Below are positions 7,697 to 16,727 of a stretch of DNA of 47,232 nt, piece by piece; positions within the stretch are counted from its first letter, which is position 1, and each line of letters starts with the position of its first letter. Where the stretch lies: NCBI GenBank assembly GCA_903837495.1, contig CAILUT010000018.1, forward strand, positions 1-47,232, written 5' to 3'. The notes under the pieces were generated by a model. It did no database searches. It was not told the origin of the DNA and saw nothing but the letters and a program-made list of their open reading frames with translations. The DNA is from an uncultured Flavobacteriales bacterium. Its GTDB lineage: Bacteria; Bacteroidota; Bacteroidia; CAIKAF01. A program made the position numbers and the translations under genes.

Positions 7697-10153
7697 ATGA
7701 AGGCAAAAGCCCTATCCCTGTTTTTCCTGCTGCCGCTTTCCCTGTTGGCCCAATTCCCCCACAGCGGCGAAATTCTGCTGCAACTCCAACGCATAGCCAA
7801 CCCCCAACGGGCCTTGTACCTCGCCGCTCACCCCGACGACGAAAACACCCGACTGATTGCTTGGCTGGCCAACCACAAAAAGGCCGAAACGGCCTATTTA
7901 AGCCTGACTCGAGGCGACGGAGGCCAAAACCTGATTGGACCCGAACTGGGCGACGCCCTGGGCTTAATCCGCAGCCACGAATTGGTGCAAGCCCGGCGCA
8001 TTGACGGAGGCCAACAGTTTTTTAGCCGTGCCCGAGACTTTGGCTATTCTAAGTCCTACCAAGAAACCGAAGCCATTTGGAATGCCGATTCGGTGCTTCT
8101 AGACATGGTGCAGGCGCTCCGCGCATTCCGCCCCCATGTGCTTATTGCCCGATTTAGCCCAGAACCCGGCGGAACCCACGGCCACCATACCTCCTCGGCA
8201 AGGCTGGGCCTAAAGGCCGTTGAACTTGCTGCCAAAGCCAATTACCGCTCCGACCTGGGGCCTGCTTGGAGCGTAACCCGAACCCTATGGAATACGTCCT
8301 GGTGGTTTTTCCAAAACAACCCCGAAGCCCTGCAGTCCGATTCTTTCTCGGCCGTTTTTGTTGGGCATTACGTACCCGAACGGGGCCTTACCGTTCAAGA
8401 AATTGCCGCTTTGGCCCGCAGCCAGCACAAAAGCCAAGGATTTGGAACCATGCCCGCCATGCTCGATACCCTCGAATACTTTCAGGTGCTTCAAGGCCAA
8501 CCGTTCCAGAATGACCCGCTTGACGGCTTGCCGGCTTCCTTGGCGGAATTCCCGGGGGGACTCGCCCCCAAACAACTGCTTGACTCGTTGATCGATTCCT
8601 TTAACCCCCTGCAGCCCCAATTGTTGCTTCCCGGTTTGTTTCGGCTTAGAACCCTGTTGGGCAATTTAAAAGACAAGCCCTTGGCCCAACAAAAAATACA
8701 AGCCACAGAACAACTTATTCAACACTGCGCGGGAATTCGCTTGCGTGCTTTGGCCTCGAAACCCATAAGCAGCCCCGGCGATACCCTTGTTTTTACCCTG
8801 GATTATGGGCAAGGCCTTGCCGCCGACGTGCGCATTTCTCACATTCAATGGATGGGCGCTGCTTGGGAAACCCTGCCTGGAAAATATGCCCCTTTGGGAT
8901 TCCCGCTTCAGCCCCGGGGTCAATATTCCGTGAAAGCCATTGCCAAGCCAAACGCCAAGTTTGCTCAACCCTATTGGCTAGAAAAGCCCGGGAGCGAAGG
9001 AGCCTTTTATGCGGGCTCCGTGCAACAAACCCAAGCGCTGGGATCCTTTGAACCGGCCTGCCGGGTTCGATTGACTTGGAATGGAAACGAATGGGAACTC
9101 GTCCTTCCTGTGTCGTACGCCTCTAAAGATCCAGTAAAAGGAGAATTGGTGGATGCTTTTCGCCTTTTACCCAAGGTTACCTTAAACCCGGGCCTGCCCG
9201 CTGCCGTGGCCATGACATCAAATCGGGTTGAAATGCCCATGCTGCTTCAAAACCACAGCTCACAACCCTGTCGGGGCCGCTTGCTGTTGAGCGGCAATGC
9301 CCACTGGCAAATTAGCTCGGCCGACTCGGTAATCGAGTTGGCCCCAGGCAGCAAAAGAACCGTGGTGCTTGGATTAACCCCCAAGCGGTTTGACGGCAAC
9401 AAAACCGAAATCTTGTTTCGATTTGTGGACGAAGCCGGAAACGAATACAACAGGCAATGGACAGAGAGCCAATACGACCACATTGGCCGGGTGGGACTGT
9501 TGCCGGAGGCCCGCATACCGGCCTTGGCCTTGGCCGCTACAAAAATGCACCGGCGTATTGCCTTTTTGCCAGGGGCAGGCGAGGCAAGCCTTGAAATATT
9601 ATCGGGGGCGGGTTTAGACATTCAATCCCGTACCGAGCAGAACATCCTAGATGGGAAGGTAGATGCCGATGTGCTGTTGCTGGGGATTCGCGCTTTAAAC
9701 ATTAGTCCCCAACCCGAAGCATTAAAGTTGGCACTCTTGCGTTTTGCCGAACAAGGCGGGCATGTAATTATGCAGTACACCACCGTTTCGGGCTTAACGA
9801 ACAAAGAAATTTTACCCGGCTTAAAGCTTGGGCGGCAGCGCATTACCAATGAAGGCGCGCCCATCGCTGCCTACTCCACTCGGCACGCGTGTTTAATGCG
9901 CCCCCTCGCCATTCAAGAAAAAGATTGGGAGGGCTGGGTTCAAGAGCGGGGCTTGTATTTTGCCGAATCCTGGTCGCCCGAATGGTTGCCGGTTTTGCAA
10001 GGGGCCGACCCAGTAGAACCCATGCAGTCGGGAATGCTCTTGGTAAGGCCTTATGGAAAAGGGCAATTGGTGTACACGGGCTTGTCGTTTTTCCGGCAAT
10101 TGCCTGCGGCGGTTCCAGGAGCCTTTGCCCTAATGTTTAATTTGTTGCATTGA
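7697..10153 (+). CDS. Secreted PIG-L (LmbE-type) deacetylase with ThuA/GATase-like C-terminal region
   Basis: An 818-residue exported protein with a signal peptide (about residues 1-19). The PIG-L catalytic domain has the zinc motif HPDDE (residues 45-49) and the distal GTHGHH motif (159-164), typical of N-acetylglucosaminyl de-N-acetylases and bacillithiol/mycothiol-type enzymes. Long homologues in Bacteroidota carry an extended C-terminal half; here a beta-rich middle (about 350-590) is followed by a region (about 615-818) with segments such as EALKLALLRFAEQGGHVIMQYT that resemble a ThuA/type 1 glutamine-amidotransferase fold. I infer a periplasmic or surface sugar deacetylase. The substrate is unknown. 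The start codon is 4 bases after a perfect -7 box. Confidence 0.85.
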   Translation: MKAKALSLFFLLPLSLLAQFPHSGEILLQLQRIANPQRALYLAAHPDDENTRLIAWLANHKKAETAYLSLTRGDGGQNLIGPELGDALGLIRSHELVQARRIDGGQQFFSRARDFGYSKSYQETEAIWNADSVLLDMVQALRAFRPHVLIARFSPEPGGTHGHHTSSARLGLKAVELAAKANYRSDLGPAWSVTRTLWNTSWWFFQNNPEALQSDSFSAVFVGHYVPERGLTVQEIAALARSQHKSQGFGTMPAMLDTLEYFQVLQGQPFQNDPLDGLPASLAEFPGGLAPKQLLDSLIDSFNPLQPQLLLPGLFRLRTLLGNLKDKPLAQQKIQATEQLIQHCAGIRLRALASKPISSPGDTLVFTLDYGQGLAADVRISHIQWMGAAWETLPGKYAPLGFPLQPRGQYSVKAIAKPNAKFAQPYWLEKPGSEGAFYAGSVQQTQALGSFEPACRVRLTWNGNEWELVLPVSYASKDPVKGELVDAFRLLPKVTLNPGLPAAVAMTSNRVEMPMLLQNHSSQPCRGRLLLSGNAHWQISSADSVIELAPGSKRTVVLGLTPKRFDGNKTEILFRFVDEAGNEYNRQWTESQYDHIGRVGLLPEARIPALALAATKMHRRIAFLPGAGEASLEILSGAGLDIQSRTEQNILDGKVDADVLLLGIRALNISPQPEALKLALLRFAEQGGHVIMQYTTVSGLTNKEILPGLKLGRQRITNEGAPIAAYSTRHACLMRPLAIQEKDWEGWVQERGLYFAESWSPEWLPVLQGADPVEPMQSGMLLVRPYGKGQLVYTGLSFFRQLPAAVPGAFALMFNLLH

Positions 10154-10157
10154 CTAC

Positions 10158-10185
10158 GTAGAGACAGCCCATGGGCTGTCTCTAC
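10158..10185. repeat. GTAGAGAC...GTCTCTAC 28-bp perfect palindrome, copy 1
   Basis: Fixed 8-bp arms GTAGAGAC and GTCTCTAC enclose the self-complementary centre AGCCCATGGGCT, giving a perfect 28-bp palindrome just after the PIG-L stop codon. A second palindrome with the same arms and a different centre lies at 39786-39813. It could act as a transcription terminator for the gene before it. Confidence 0.85.
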
Positions 10186-10241
10186 AGCCCATTAACGCTT
10201 TTTTCACAACAAAACTCCTTGCCTTTTCGTATTATTGAACC

Positions 10242-10769
10242 ATGAAATATGTTTTACTGGCAATTTTATGCCTCCCCCTATTTGCAGCGGCCCAAGATGC
10301 GCCGCCCGCCAAGCCCTTAACCTGGTATTCTATTGAAGAGGCGTTAATCTTGAACGAAAAAGAACCAAGGCCTGTGATGATTGACCTGTACACCGATTGG
10401 TGTGGCTGGTGCAAAGTCATGGATCAACGCACCTTCTCGAATCCCGAAATCATTCGGCTGCTGTCAACCTATTTTTACCCAGTAAAATTCGATGCGGAAC
10501 AAAAACCCGAGGTGAATTTCAAGGGCCGCATTTTTAAGTTCGTACCCAGCGGACAACGGGGCTACCACGAACTGGCGGCGGCGCTTACCCAAGGCAAACT
10601 AAGCTACCCCACCTTGGTTTTTTTAGATAAAACCATGACTCCGCTTCAACCGCTGCCGGGCTACAAAACCCCCAACGATTTGGAACCCATCCTTAGCTTT
10701 TTTGGCACAGGAATTTACCTGACCCAAACCTTCGATGCGTTTATGAAGGAGTTCAAAAGCAAGCTTTAA
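10242..10769 (+). CDS. Periplasmic thioredoxin-fold protein with CGWC motif
   Basis: A 175-residue protein with a signal peptide (about 1-18, ending FAAAQ) and a thioredoxin-like fold. The redox motif WCGWCKVM has Cys54 and Cys57, followed by TFSNPEI and the cis-Pro region SYPTLVFLD, as in DUF255/thioredoxin_7-type proteins. The CxxC pair suggests a periplasmic thiol oxidoreductase or reductase. The start ATG lies 4 bases after TATTATTG, a one-mismatch -7 box. Its stop codon TAA (10767-10769) overlaps the convergent menE stop within the four bases TTAA. The partner protein is unknown. Confidence 0.85.
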   Translation: MKYVLLAILCLPLFAAAQDAPPAKPLTWYSIEEALILNEKEPRPVMIDLYTDWCGWCKVMDQRTFSNPEIIRLLSTYFYPVKFDAEQKPEVNFKGRIFKFVPSGQRGYHELAAALTQGKLSYPTLVFLDKTMTPLQPLPGYKTPNDLEPILSFFGTGIYLTQTFDAFMKEFKSKL

Positions 10770-11839
10770 TCGGCCTCCCAATTCCGCAAATAGCCCTCTA
10801 GGCCGCTGTTGCTGCGCACCACTTTTCCCGTTTCTGCATGGAAGTCGCTGGGGCGCAAAGCCCAATGCCGCGGGCGTTCTGAACCGTGCCATGCGGCCAC
10901 CCGCTGCCGCAGCTTTTGCCAATCTTCAGGGACGCTCTCCATCACCATCACCAAGCGCTGCCCATATACCGAATCGGCAATTCCCGTAAAATAAAACCGG
11001 GGCAGCCCTGGGCCATGCTCTTCCTGCAAACGGCTTTCTAATTCTTCGGGCCACACCTTTTTCCCGCCAACCTTCAACAGGCTATCCATGCGTCCAGTCC
11101 ATCGAAAAGAACCGTCTTGTTCAATTTCTCCGGCATCGCCGGTTTGAATCGGCTCGGCTTGCAAATCCGGGTGAAAGACCTTCAGTCCCAGCTCGGTCAT
11201 TTCCCATTGTATGCGGTTTGAAATGGGCCGAAACGCCGGCTCTGCTTTGGGATAAACCTCTAGTGCAGCAACATGGGTTAGGGTTTCGGTCATTCCATAG
11301 GTATGCCATATTCGGGTGTGGGCGGGCGCCCAATTCTGTATGGCCTGCTTCAATTCCGGGCTCAAGGGCCCGCCGCCCAGCAAAATTTCCTGCAAGGGAC
11401 TTAACCTTGAACGGGCCTCGGCATCTTGCAATACGGCATGCAACATGTTTGGAGTAAAGGAAACCAATTCGGCAGCTACGGCAGATTGAATAGGCTGAGA
11501 GGCCGGCGCCATTACCTGCAAGGGCGTTTGCGACACCAAAGCGCGGTACAACACCATTCGGCCGGCCACAAAGGTCAAGGGCAAGCAAAGCAGCCAGCGT
11601 TTGGCCTGTTGGGGCGACAACCATGCTTGGGTTAACTCAGCCGAAGCCCGAACTTGCTCCCGGCTAAATCGAACCTCTTTGGCCGCGCCCGTAGAACCCG
11701 AGGTAAAAAACGTCATCAATGGTTCTTCCGAAAACCAGTTCTCCCAAAGGCGGCAAAACAGCTCGTATTCGGGGTGCTCGGCAGAAAGCCGCCGTATTCC
11801 CTCTAGATTGGGCTCTAAAATCACTGGGGCCAAACCCAT
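10766..11839 (-). CDS. menE: O-succinylbenzoate-CoA ligase (AMP-binding enzyme)
   Basis: MenE activates o-succinylbenzoate to its CoA ester with ATP, feeding MenB. The 357-residue product belongs to the ANL adenylating superfamily: the P-loop-like FFTSGSTGAAKEV near residue 45, the YGMTET motif (WHTYGMTETLTH), the TGDAGEIEQDG segment, and the hinge-region RMDSLLKVGGKKVWPEELE. It is short compared with the usual 450-500 residues, as is common for Bacteroidota MenE. Identity rests partly on position: it is the last gene of menB-menA-menC-menE and overlaps menC by 19 bases. Its stop codon overlaps that of the convergent thioredoxin-fold gene. Confidence 0.88.
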   Translation of the reverse strand: MGLAPVILEPNLEGIRRLSAEHPEYELFCRLWENWFSEEPLMTFFTSGSTGAAKEVRFSREQVRASAELTQAWLSPQQAKRWLLCLPLTFVAGRMVLYRALVSQTPLQVMAPASQPIQSAVAAELVSFTPNMLHAVLQDAEARSRLSPLQEILLGGGPLSPELKQAIQNWAPAHTRIWHTYGMTETLTHVAALEVYPKAEPAFRPISNRIQWEMTELGLKVFHPDLQAEPIQTGDAGEIEQDGSFRWTGRMDSLLKVGGKKVWPEELESRLQEEHGPGLPRFYFTGIADSVYGQRLVMVMESVPEDWQKLRQRVAAWHGSERPRHWALRPSDFHAETGKVVRSNSGLEGYLRNWEAD

Positions 11840-12921
11840 GGCAAATCTGGATTAAACCGGAGCGCCGGCCCATCTAAATGCAAGGGACTTTGCAGGTTGT
11901 TGCGGTACAGTTGCCCAGTGCCTAGCCCTTGAGGCATCGGGTTTTGTTGGGTATATACCCACTGAGCAATGGCATTTAAACCTAAGTTGGACTCCAAGGC
12001 CGAGGTGGCCCACCAGTGCAATCCACATTCGTTCGCCACCTCAATCCATTCCTGAGCTTGGCGAAATCCACCCAACAAGCTGGGCTTCAAAATCAAATAC
12101 TGGGGCATTATGGCTTCAACCAAGTCCCGCTTTTCGTCCAAACTCCGCAACCCAATCAATTCTTCATCAAGTGCAATGGGCACCGGACTCCAACGGCACA
12201 AATCGGCCATGTCGTCCCACTGCCCAACGGCAATGGGCTGCTCTATGGAATGCACGGCCAAATCGCCCAGTTCGGCCAACAGGTCTTCAATTTCGTGGAG
12301 CTTAAAGGCCCCGTTGGCGTCCACCCGAACCTCTAAAACCTCGGGACCAAAATAGGAACGCAGGTTGTGCAGCAATTCCATTTCAGAAGCCCTATCGGAA
12401 GTGCCTATTTTCATTTTTAGGCAGGAATATCCTTCGTCTATTTTCTGCTGTATGGCCTCTGCCATTTCGTTGGGCTGAGCCATCCAAATCAATCCGTTGA
12501 TGGGAATCAAGTCGCGCCCATCGGTAAATTTGCTGGGAAAGGGTTTTTGTTTGCCCCCGGTTTCTAAATCCAACAGGGCTTGTTCTAAGGCAAACATGGC
12601 CGCGGGAACCCGTTCCAGCGGAGATTCCAGCATTTCTACCGCCAAATCGGGCTTAGCACAAATGTGGTCTAAGGCTTCTTCCACCATCGACATTCCCTCA
12701 ATGCTTAATCCGGGCAAAGGAGCCGCTTCGCCCCAGCCTATTTCATGGGGGCGGTCGGGATGCCATATTTTAAGGTAGGCCACCAGGTGTTCGTGCATGC
12801 GCCCCCTCGAGGTGCGGGCAGGATTCAAAAAATCCAAGCGGTGCGGAATCCATTCTGCCTGCAATCCCCGGGGGAATTCCAGGTTTCTCAACCGATCAAA
12901 TACATCCAATGAATCTGCCAT
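11821..12921 (-). CDS. menC: o-Succinylbenzoate synthase
   Basis: MenC dehydrates SHCHC to o-succinylbenzoate. The 366-residue protein is an enolase-superfamily enzyme: the KMKIG motif with the catalytic Lys, the metal ligands Asp in VRVDANGA, Glu in IEQPI and Asp in ALDEELIG, and the second catalytic Lys in LILKPSLLGG, all in the expected order. Length is near normal. It lies 9 bases after menA and overlaps the menE start by 19 bases, suggesting coupled translation. Confidence 0.92.
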   Translation of the reverse strand: MADSLDVFDRLRNLEFPRGLQAEWIPHRLDFLNPARTSRGRMHEHLVAYLKIWHPDRPHEIGWGEAAPLPGLSIEGMSMVEEALDHICAKPDLAVEMLESPLERVPAAMFALEQALLDLETGGKQKPFPSKFTDGRDLIPINGLIWMAQPNEMAEAIQQKIDEGYSCLKMKIGTSDRASEMELLHNLRSYFGPEVLEVRVDANGAFKLHEIEDLLAELGDLAVHSIEQPIAVGQWDDMADLCRWSPVPIALDEELIGLRSLDEKRDLVEAIMPQYLILKPSLLGGFRQAQEWIEVANECGLHWWATSALESNLGLNAIAQWVYTQQNPMPQGLGTGQLYRNNLQSPLHLDGPALRFNPDLPWVWPQ

Positions 12922-12930
12922 ACCTTCCTT

Positions 12931-13836
12931 TTACCAAGCCAACAATCCAGAAAAACCTAGCGCCATGCACAAGCAGGCCAATACCATTACCTTCAACCAG
13001 GTGTCGAACGAGGTGTAGTTCTGCGTCCGCATCACGCCTTGCAACTGAAACAAGGAAAGCACCGTTCCGGGGCCCAGCCACATCAAAGCCTGTGCTACCG
13101 AAAGTCCTTCAATCCAAACCAGGCTCCACCAGCCAATCAATCCCCAAAAAACCAAGAAAAAATGATAGGTTTTGCCCCCGGCCATGCCCAGGCGAACCGC
13201 CAGGGTGATTTTGCCCGAGGCGGCATCGCCCACTTGGTCGCGCATGTTGTTCATGTGCAGCACCCCCATGCTAAATCCAGCCATTCCCAGCGCCGGCGCC
13301 AAGGCAAGAACCTGAAATTCCAGGCTGTGCAGCCAAGCGGTTCCCAGCACCGCCAACAATCCGAAAAACAAGCCCACAAACACATCGCCAAGCCCAGAAT
13401 ACCCATAGGGATTTTTGCCCATGGTGTAATTAACGGCAGCCCACAGGGCGGCGGCGGCCAAGGCGATAAACAAAAAAGCTTCCAACCACTGCTGGGCCGG
13501 AAAAGCCAGGGCTATCACCGACAGGGCAAGAACGGCCGACACCACTCCGCTAATCCAAATGGCGCGAAGCATGGCCGCCGGACGAATCCGCCCCGACTGC
13601 AAAGCCCGTTCAGGCCCTACCCGTTGGTTGTTGTCGGTGCCCCGGGTAAAATCCCCATAATCGTTGGCCAGATTGCTCAAAATTTGAAGGGCCGCTGCCG
13701 TAGCCAGGCAAAGAACGGTAATCAAGGTGTTTCTGTGGCCCAAATGCGCCGCCAAGGCCGAGCCCGCCGCAATGCCCGAAACCGCCAAAGGCAGGGTGCG
13801 CAACCGCAACGCCGATATCCAGGCCTGGGCTTGCAT
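12931..13836 (-). CDS. menA: 1,4-Dihydroxy-2-naphthoate polyprenyltransferase
   Basis: MenA attaches the polyprenyl tail to 1,4-dihydroxy-2-naphthoate at the inner membrane, giving demethylmenaquinone. The 301-residue protein is a UbiA-family membrane enzyme with eight or nine hydrophobic helices. It shows the first Asp-rich motif in NLANDYGDFTRGTDN and the second in NNMRDQVGDAASGK. Both bind Mg-prenyl diphosphate. It starts 2 bases after the menB stop and is followed by menC after 9 bases. Confidence 0.94.
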   Translation of the reverse strand: MQAQAWISALRLRTLPLAVSGIAAGSALAAHLGHRNTLITVLCLATAAALQILSNLANDYGDFTRGTDNNQRVGPERALQSGRIRPAAMLRAIWISGVVSAVLALSVIALAFPAQQWLEAFLFIALAAAALWAAVNYTMGKNPYGYSGLGDVFVGLFFGLLAVLGTAWLHSLEFQVLALAPALGMAGFSMGVLHMNNMRDQVGDAASGKITLAVRLGMAGGKTYHFFLVFWGLIGWWSLVWIEGLSVAQALMWLGPGTVLSLFQLQGVMRTQNYTSFDTWLKVMVLACLCMALGFSGLLAW

Positions 13837-13838
13837 GC

Positions 13839-14660
13839 TTATGGGAAGCGAGGAAATTTAGAAAAATCCGGATCCCGCTTTTCCAAAAAGGCGTTTTTCC
13901 CTTCTTGAGCCTCCTCCAGCAAGTAATACATCAAGGTGGCGTCGCCGGCCATTTCCATGATGCCGGTTTGCCCATCCAACTCGGCATTCAAGCCCCGCTT
14001 TATCATGCGCACCGCCAAGGGTGAACGCTTCATGATGGTTTGGCACCATTCCACCACCGTATCTTCCAACTGCTCCAAAGGCACCACTTTGTTTACCATT
14101 CCCATTTGCTCGGCCTCGGCCGCGGTATATTGATTGCACAAAAACCAAATTTCTCGGGCTTTCTTTTGACCCACATGCCGGGCCAAATACGAACTTCCAA
14201 AGCCGGCATCAAAGCTGCCTACTTTGGGGCCCGTTTGCCCAAACCGGGCGTTGTCTGAAGCAACGGTTAAATCGCAAATCACATGCAACACATGCCCACC
14301 GCCAATCGCATAGCCATTCACCATGGCAATGACGGGCTTGGGCAAAGACCGAATCCGTTTGTGCAAATCCAACACATTCAACCGTGGAACCCCATCGGTG
14401 CCAATGTACCCTCCGGTGCCCTTTACGTTCTGATCGCCGCCAGAACAAAAGGCTTTGTCGCCCGTGCCGGTCAACACCACCACCCGAATGTCGCCCCGCT
14501 CACGGCAAATGTCCATGGCATCAATCATTTCCATGTTGGTCTCTGGCCTAAAGGCATTGTACACCTCGGGGCGGTTTATGGTGATTTTCGCAATCCCTTG
14601 AAATTCCTCAAATAGAATGTCGGTGTAGCTTTTTATGGGGGTCCAGCTGCGTTGGCTCAT
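13839..14660 (-). CDS. menB: 1,4-Dihydroxy-2-naphthoyl-CoA synthase
   Basis: MenB, a crotonase-fold enzyme, closes the naphthoquinone ring from o-succinylbenzoyl-CoA. The 273-residue protein shows the family pattern: [25 protein letters not shown], the oxyanion/active-site region [15 protein letters not shown], and [18 protein letters not shown], which distinguishes MenB from general enoyl-CoA hydratases. It is the first gene of the men run here. menF and menD, which often precede it in Bacteroidota, are not in the window. A weak box TACTTTAA occurs upstream; 14661-14814 holds nothing else recognisable. Confidence 0.95.
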   Translation of the reverse strand: MSQRSWTPIKSYTDILFEEFQGIAKITINRPEVYNAFRPETNMEMIDAMDICRERGDIRVVVLTGTGDKAFCSGGDQNVKGTGGYIGTDGVPRLNVLDLHKRIRSLPKPVIAMVNGYAIGGGHVLHVICDLTVASDNARFGQTGPKVGSFDAGFGSSYLARHVGQKKAREIWFLCNQYTAAEAEQMGMVNKVVPLEQLEDTVVEWCQTIMKRSPLAVRMIKRGLNAELDGQTGIMEMAGDATLMYYLLEEAQEGKNAFLEKRDPDFSKFPRFP

Positions 14661-14814
14661 GGTTTTATTCGTTTAATGAATTTGGGCTTGGGTTAAAGTA
14701 AATGGCGCATGCATAGAACATATAAGGCGGCGTTCGGGTTCTGAACCGGTCTTGCCTCAATTTGACCAAAAGCAAAAGAAACGCTGCGGTTGAATGCCAG
14801 ATTCCGCATGGTTC

Positions 14815-16014
14815 TTAAGCCTTAAGCCGATTGTAGGCGGCAATGCCCCTGGCCAAGCATTCCATGGCCTGTTCTAAATCGGTTTCATTTAATACGTAGG
14901 CGATGCGCACCTGGTTTTTCCCGGCACCCGGACTTCGGTAAAATCCCGCCGCCGGAGCCATCATCACGGTTTGATTGTTCCACTCAAAATCGGTCAACAT
15001 CCATTCGCAAAACGCCTCGGCATCTTCCACCGGCAGCTCGGCCACCATGTAAAACGCCCCCCCAGGCAAGGGTGCCTTCACCCCCGGAATGCCGGTCAGC
15101 AACCGGTGCGTCAGGTTCCTTCGGTGCACATACTCCTGAACCACTTCGGTAAAATACGAGGCCGGAGCGTCTAAGGCCGCTTCCGCGGCCACTTGCCCAA
15201 AGGTCGGCGGACTCAACCGGGCTTGGGCAAACTTCAAAGCCGCCTGATACACCTCGGCATTCCGAGTAATCAAGGCTCCAATCCGGGCTCCGCACATGCT
15301 GTAGCGCTTCGACACCGAATCAACCAAAATCAAATGCTGCTCCAAGCCTTCCAAGGCCAAGGTGCTGGTAAAAGGCTGCCCGTCGTACACAAACTCGCGG
15401 TACACTTCGTCGGCAAACAAAAACAAATCGTGTTCCAGCACCAAACCGCGCAGGGCTTTCAAGGCCGCTTCCGAATACACGGTTCCGGTCGGATTCCCAG
15501 GATTGCATATTACAATGGCCTTGGTTTTAGGTCCAATTTTTTCGGCAAAGGCCGCCGGCGACGGCAAGGCAAACCCATCATCAATATGGGCCGTAACCGG
15601 CACAATCTGCGCCCCGGCAGCAATAGCAAAGGCGGCATAATTCGCATAAAAAGGCTCTGGAATAATCACTTCGTCGCCCGGATTCAAGCAGCTCATTAGC
15701 CCAAACAACAGGGCCTCCGAGCCCCCGGTGGTAATCAATATCTGCTCGGCATCTACCTCTAAGTTCAATCCCCGGTAGTAGGCCGCCAATTTTTGGCGGT
15801 ACGAGGCAAATCCCGCCGAATGGCTGTACTCCACCACCGGCAAATCAAAGTTGCGTATGGCTTGCAGGGCCTGCACCGGCGTTTTTATGTCGGGTTGGCC
15901 AATGTTTAGGTGGTACACCTTTCGGCCTTTGCGCTTGGCCTCTTCGGCAAAAGGAACAAGCTTTCGTATTGGCGATGCGGGCATTAACATGCCCTTTTGA
16001 GAAACCGTTGGCAT
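14815..16014 (-). CDS. PLP-dependent aminotransferase, class I/II (aspartate aminotransferase-like)
   Basis: A 399-residue fold-type I aminotransferase. Visible motifs: GQPDIKTP near the start, the cofactor-contacting TTGGSEAL, VICNPGNPTGTVYS, FADEVYREFVY, and the Schiff-base lysine in VDSVSKRYSMCGARIG. It most resembles aspartate or aromatic aminotransferases; exact substrate cannot be fixed. I place the start at the ATG at 16014; a TTG seven codons upstream lies inside the promoter box TACTTTTG and is unlikely. It is transcribed alone on the minus strand, upstream of menB with about 150 bases between. Confidence 0.9.
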   Translation of the reverse strand: MPTVSQKGMLMPASPIRKLVPFAEEAKRKGRKVYHLNIGQPDIKTPVQALQAIRNFDLPVVEYSHSAGFASYRQKLAAYYRGLNLEVDAEQILITTGGSEALLFGLMSCLNPGDEVIIPEPFYANYAAFAIAAGAQIVPVTAHIDDGFALPSPAAFAEKIGPKTKAIVICNPGNPTGTVYSEAALKALRGLVLEHDLFLFADEVYREFVYDGQPFTSTLALEGLEQHLILVDSVSKRYSMCGARIGALITRNAEVYQAALKFAQARLSPPTFGQVAAEAALDAPASYFTEVVQEYVHRRNLTHRLLTGIPGVKAPLPGGAFYMVAELPVEDAEAFCEWMLTDFEWNNQTVMMAPAAGFYRSPGAGKNQVRIAYVLNETDLEQAMECLARGIAAYNRLKA

Positions 16015-16032
16015 AGGCGAAGGATTTATGCC

Positions 16033-16040
16033 CAAAAGTA
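16033..16040 (-). promoter_or_regulatory. -7 promoter box (TACTTTTG) of the aminotransferase
   Basis: A perfect TAnnTTTG on the minus strand, 18 bases before the ATG at 16014. A second TAnnTTTG match (TAGTTTTG) lies about 20 bases further upstream. This box argues against the upstream TTG as start codon. Confidence 0.5.
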
Positions 16041-16074
16041 GGCAATCTGCCGCAAAACTAGGCGGCCACAGCCC

Positions 16075-16485
16075 TCAATCTACCACCGTGCCGCTCACCT
16101 CAATCACATGCTTTTTATAAAGGGTCTGCCCATCGCTGTTTCGGCCATCTACCTCGTTGGTAGTCAGGGTAACAGTTTTGTTAAACGGGCCTTTGGCCTT
16201 GGCATCGTAGGTTATTTTTATTTGCGCACTTCCGCCAGGTTTCAGCGGTCCTTTCGGATAATCGGGCACCGTACATCCGCAAGAACCTTCGGCTGTGGTA
16301 ATCAACAAGGGCTGATTGCCGGTGTTTTTGTACACAAACACAGCGTCGTGCTTGCCGCCGGTTTTCACCGACTTAAAATCCACTTCCATTTCTTTGGCTT
16401 CAAATTTCGGTCCCAGCTCCATTTGCGCCAGCGCGGTATTGGCAAAAAACAGCAGGGGCAATGCAAAAGTCAACAGCGTTTTCAT
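16075..16485 (-). CDS. Exported DUF1573 protein
   Basis: A 136-residue secreted protein of the DUF1573 family, an immunoglobulin-like (ASH/PapD-like) domain common in Bacteroidota. The signal peptide is MKTLLTFALPLLFFANTALA. The mature part contains the family signature GSCGCTVPDYPKGPLKPGGSAQI and ends in a beta strand (HVIEVSGTVVD). Function is not known; such proteins are thought to be periplasmic or surface binding modules. The ATG at 16485 starts the signal peptide; a longer frame adds 18 unlikely residues. A -7 box lies 12 bases upstream. Confidence 0.88.
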   Translation of the reverse strand: MKTLLTFALPLLFFANTALAQMELGPKFEAKEMEVDFKSVKTGGKHDAVFVYKNTGNQPLLITTAEGSCGCTVPDYPKGPLKPGGSAQIKITYDAKAKGPFNKTVTLTTNEVDGRNSDGQTLYKKHVIEVSGTVVD

Positions 16486-16497
16486 GTTCTTTTTTTT

Positions 16498-16505
16498 CAA
16501 AGGTA
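16498..16505 (-). promoter_or_regulatory. -7 promoter box (TACCTTTG) of the DUF1573 gene
   Basis: A perfect TAnnTTTG on the minus strand, 12 bases before the ATG at 16485. It supports the short start over the longer open frame, whose extra codons would cross the promoter. Confidence 0.55.
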
Positions 16506-16567
16506 CAGCATTGCCCTTCAATTTGTTGGGCTTAAGCATGCAAAAAAGCTGTTAAAATGGGGTTTTT

Positions 16568-16717
16568 GGGCGGTTGCGGGCTTTCAGCGCTAGTCCGCGG
16601 TGCCGGGGCGCTGCGGCAGCGGGCCCAAGGTAGCTCCCAAGGTCGCTCCTTGGTCCGCGCGCCGCTGTGCCCCAGCCCCTTGCGGGCAAGCTGCTTCAAT
16701 CCCTACCGCTGCCCCCT
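16568..16717 (+). repeat. Giant-hairpin repeat family A, copy A2
   Basis: Ends match the other A copies: GCGGGCTTTC near the start and TCAATCCCTACCGC at the end. The hairpin pairs GGGGC 16605-16609 with GCCCC 16669-16673, GCGGC 16613-16617 with GCCGC 16661-16665, GCGG 16619-16622 with CCGC 16655-16658, and CCAAGG 16625-16630 with CCTTGG 16648-16653. The 17-base loop TAGCTCCCAAGGTCGCT (16631-16647) is identical to that of A3, although the stems are unrelated. It lies between the protease 3' end and the DUF1573 promoter. Confidence 0.82.
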
Positions 16718-16727
16718 AACACCGCTC

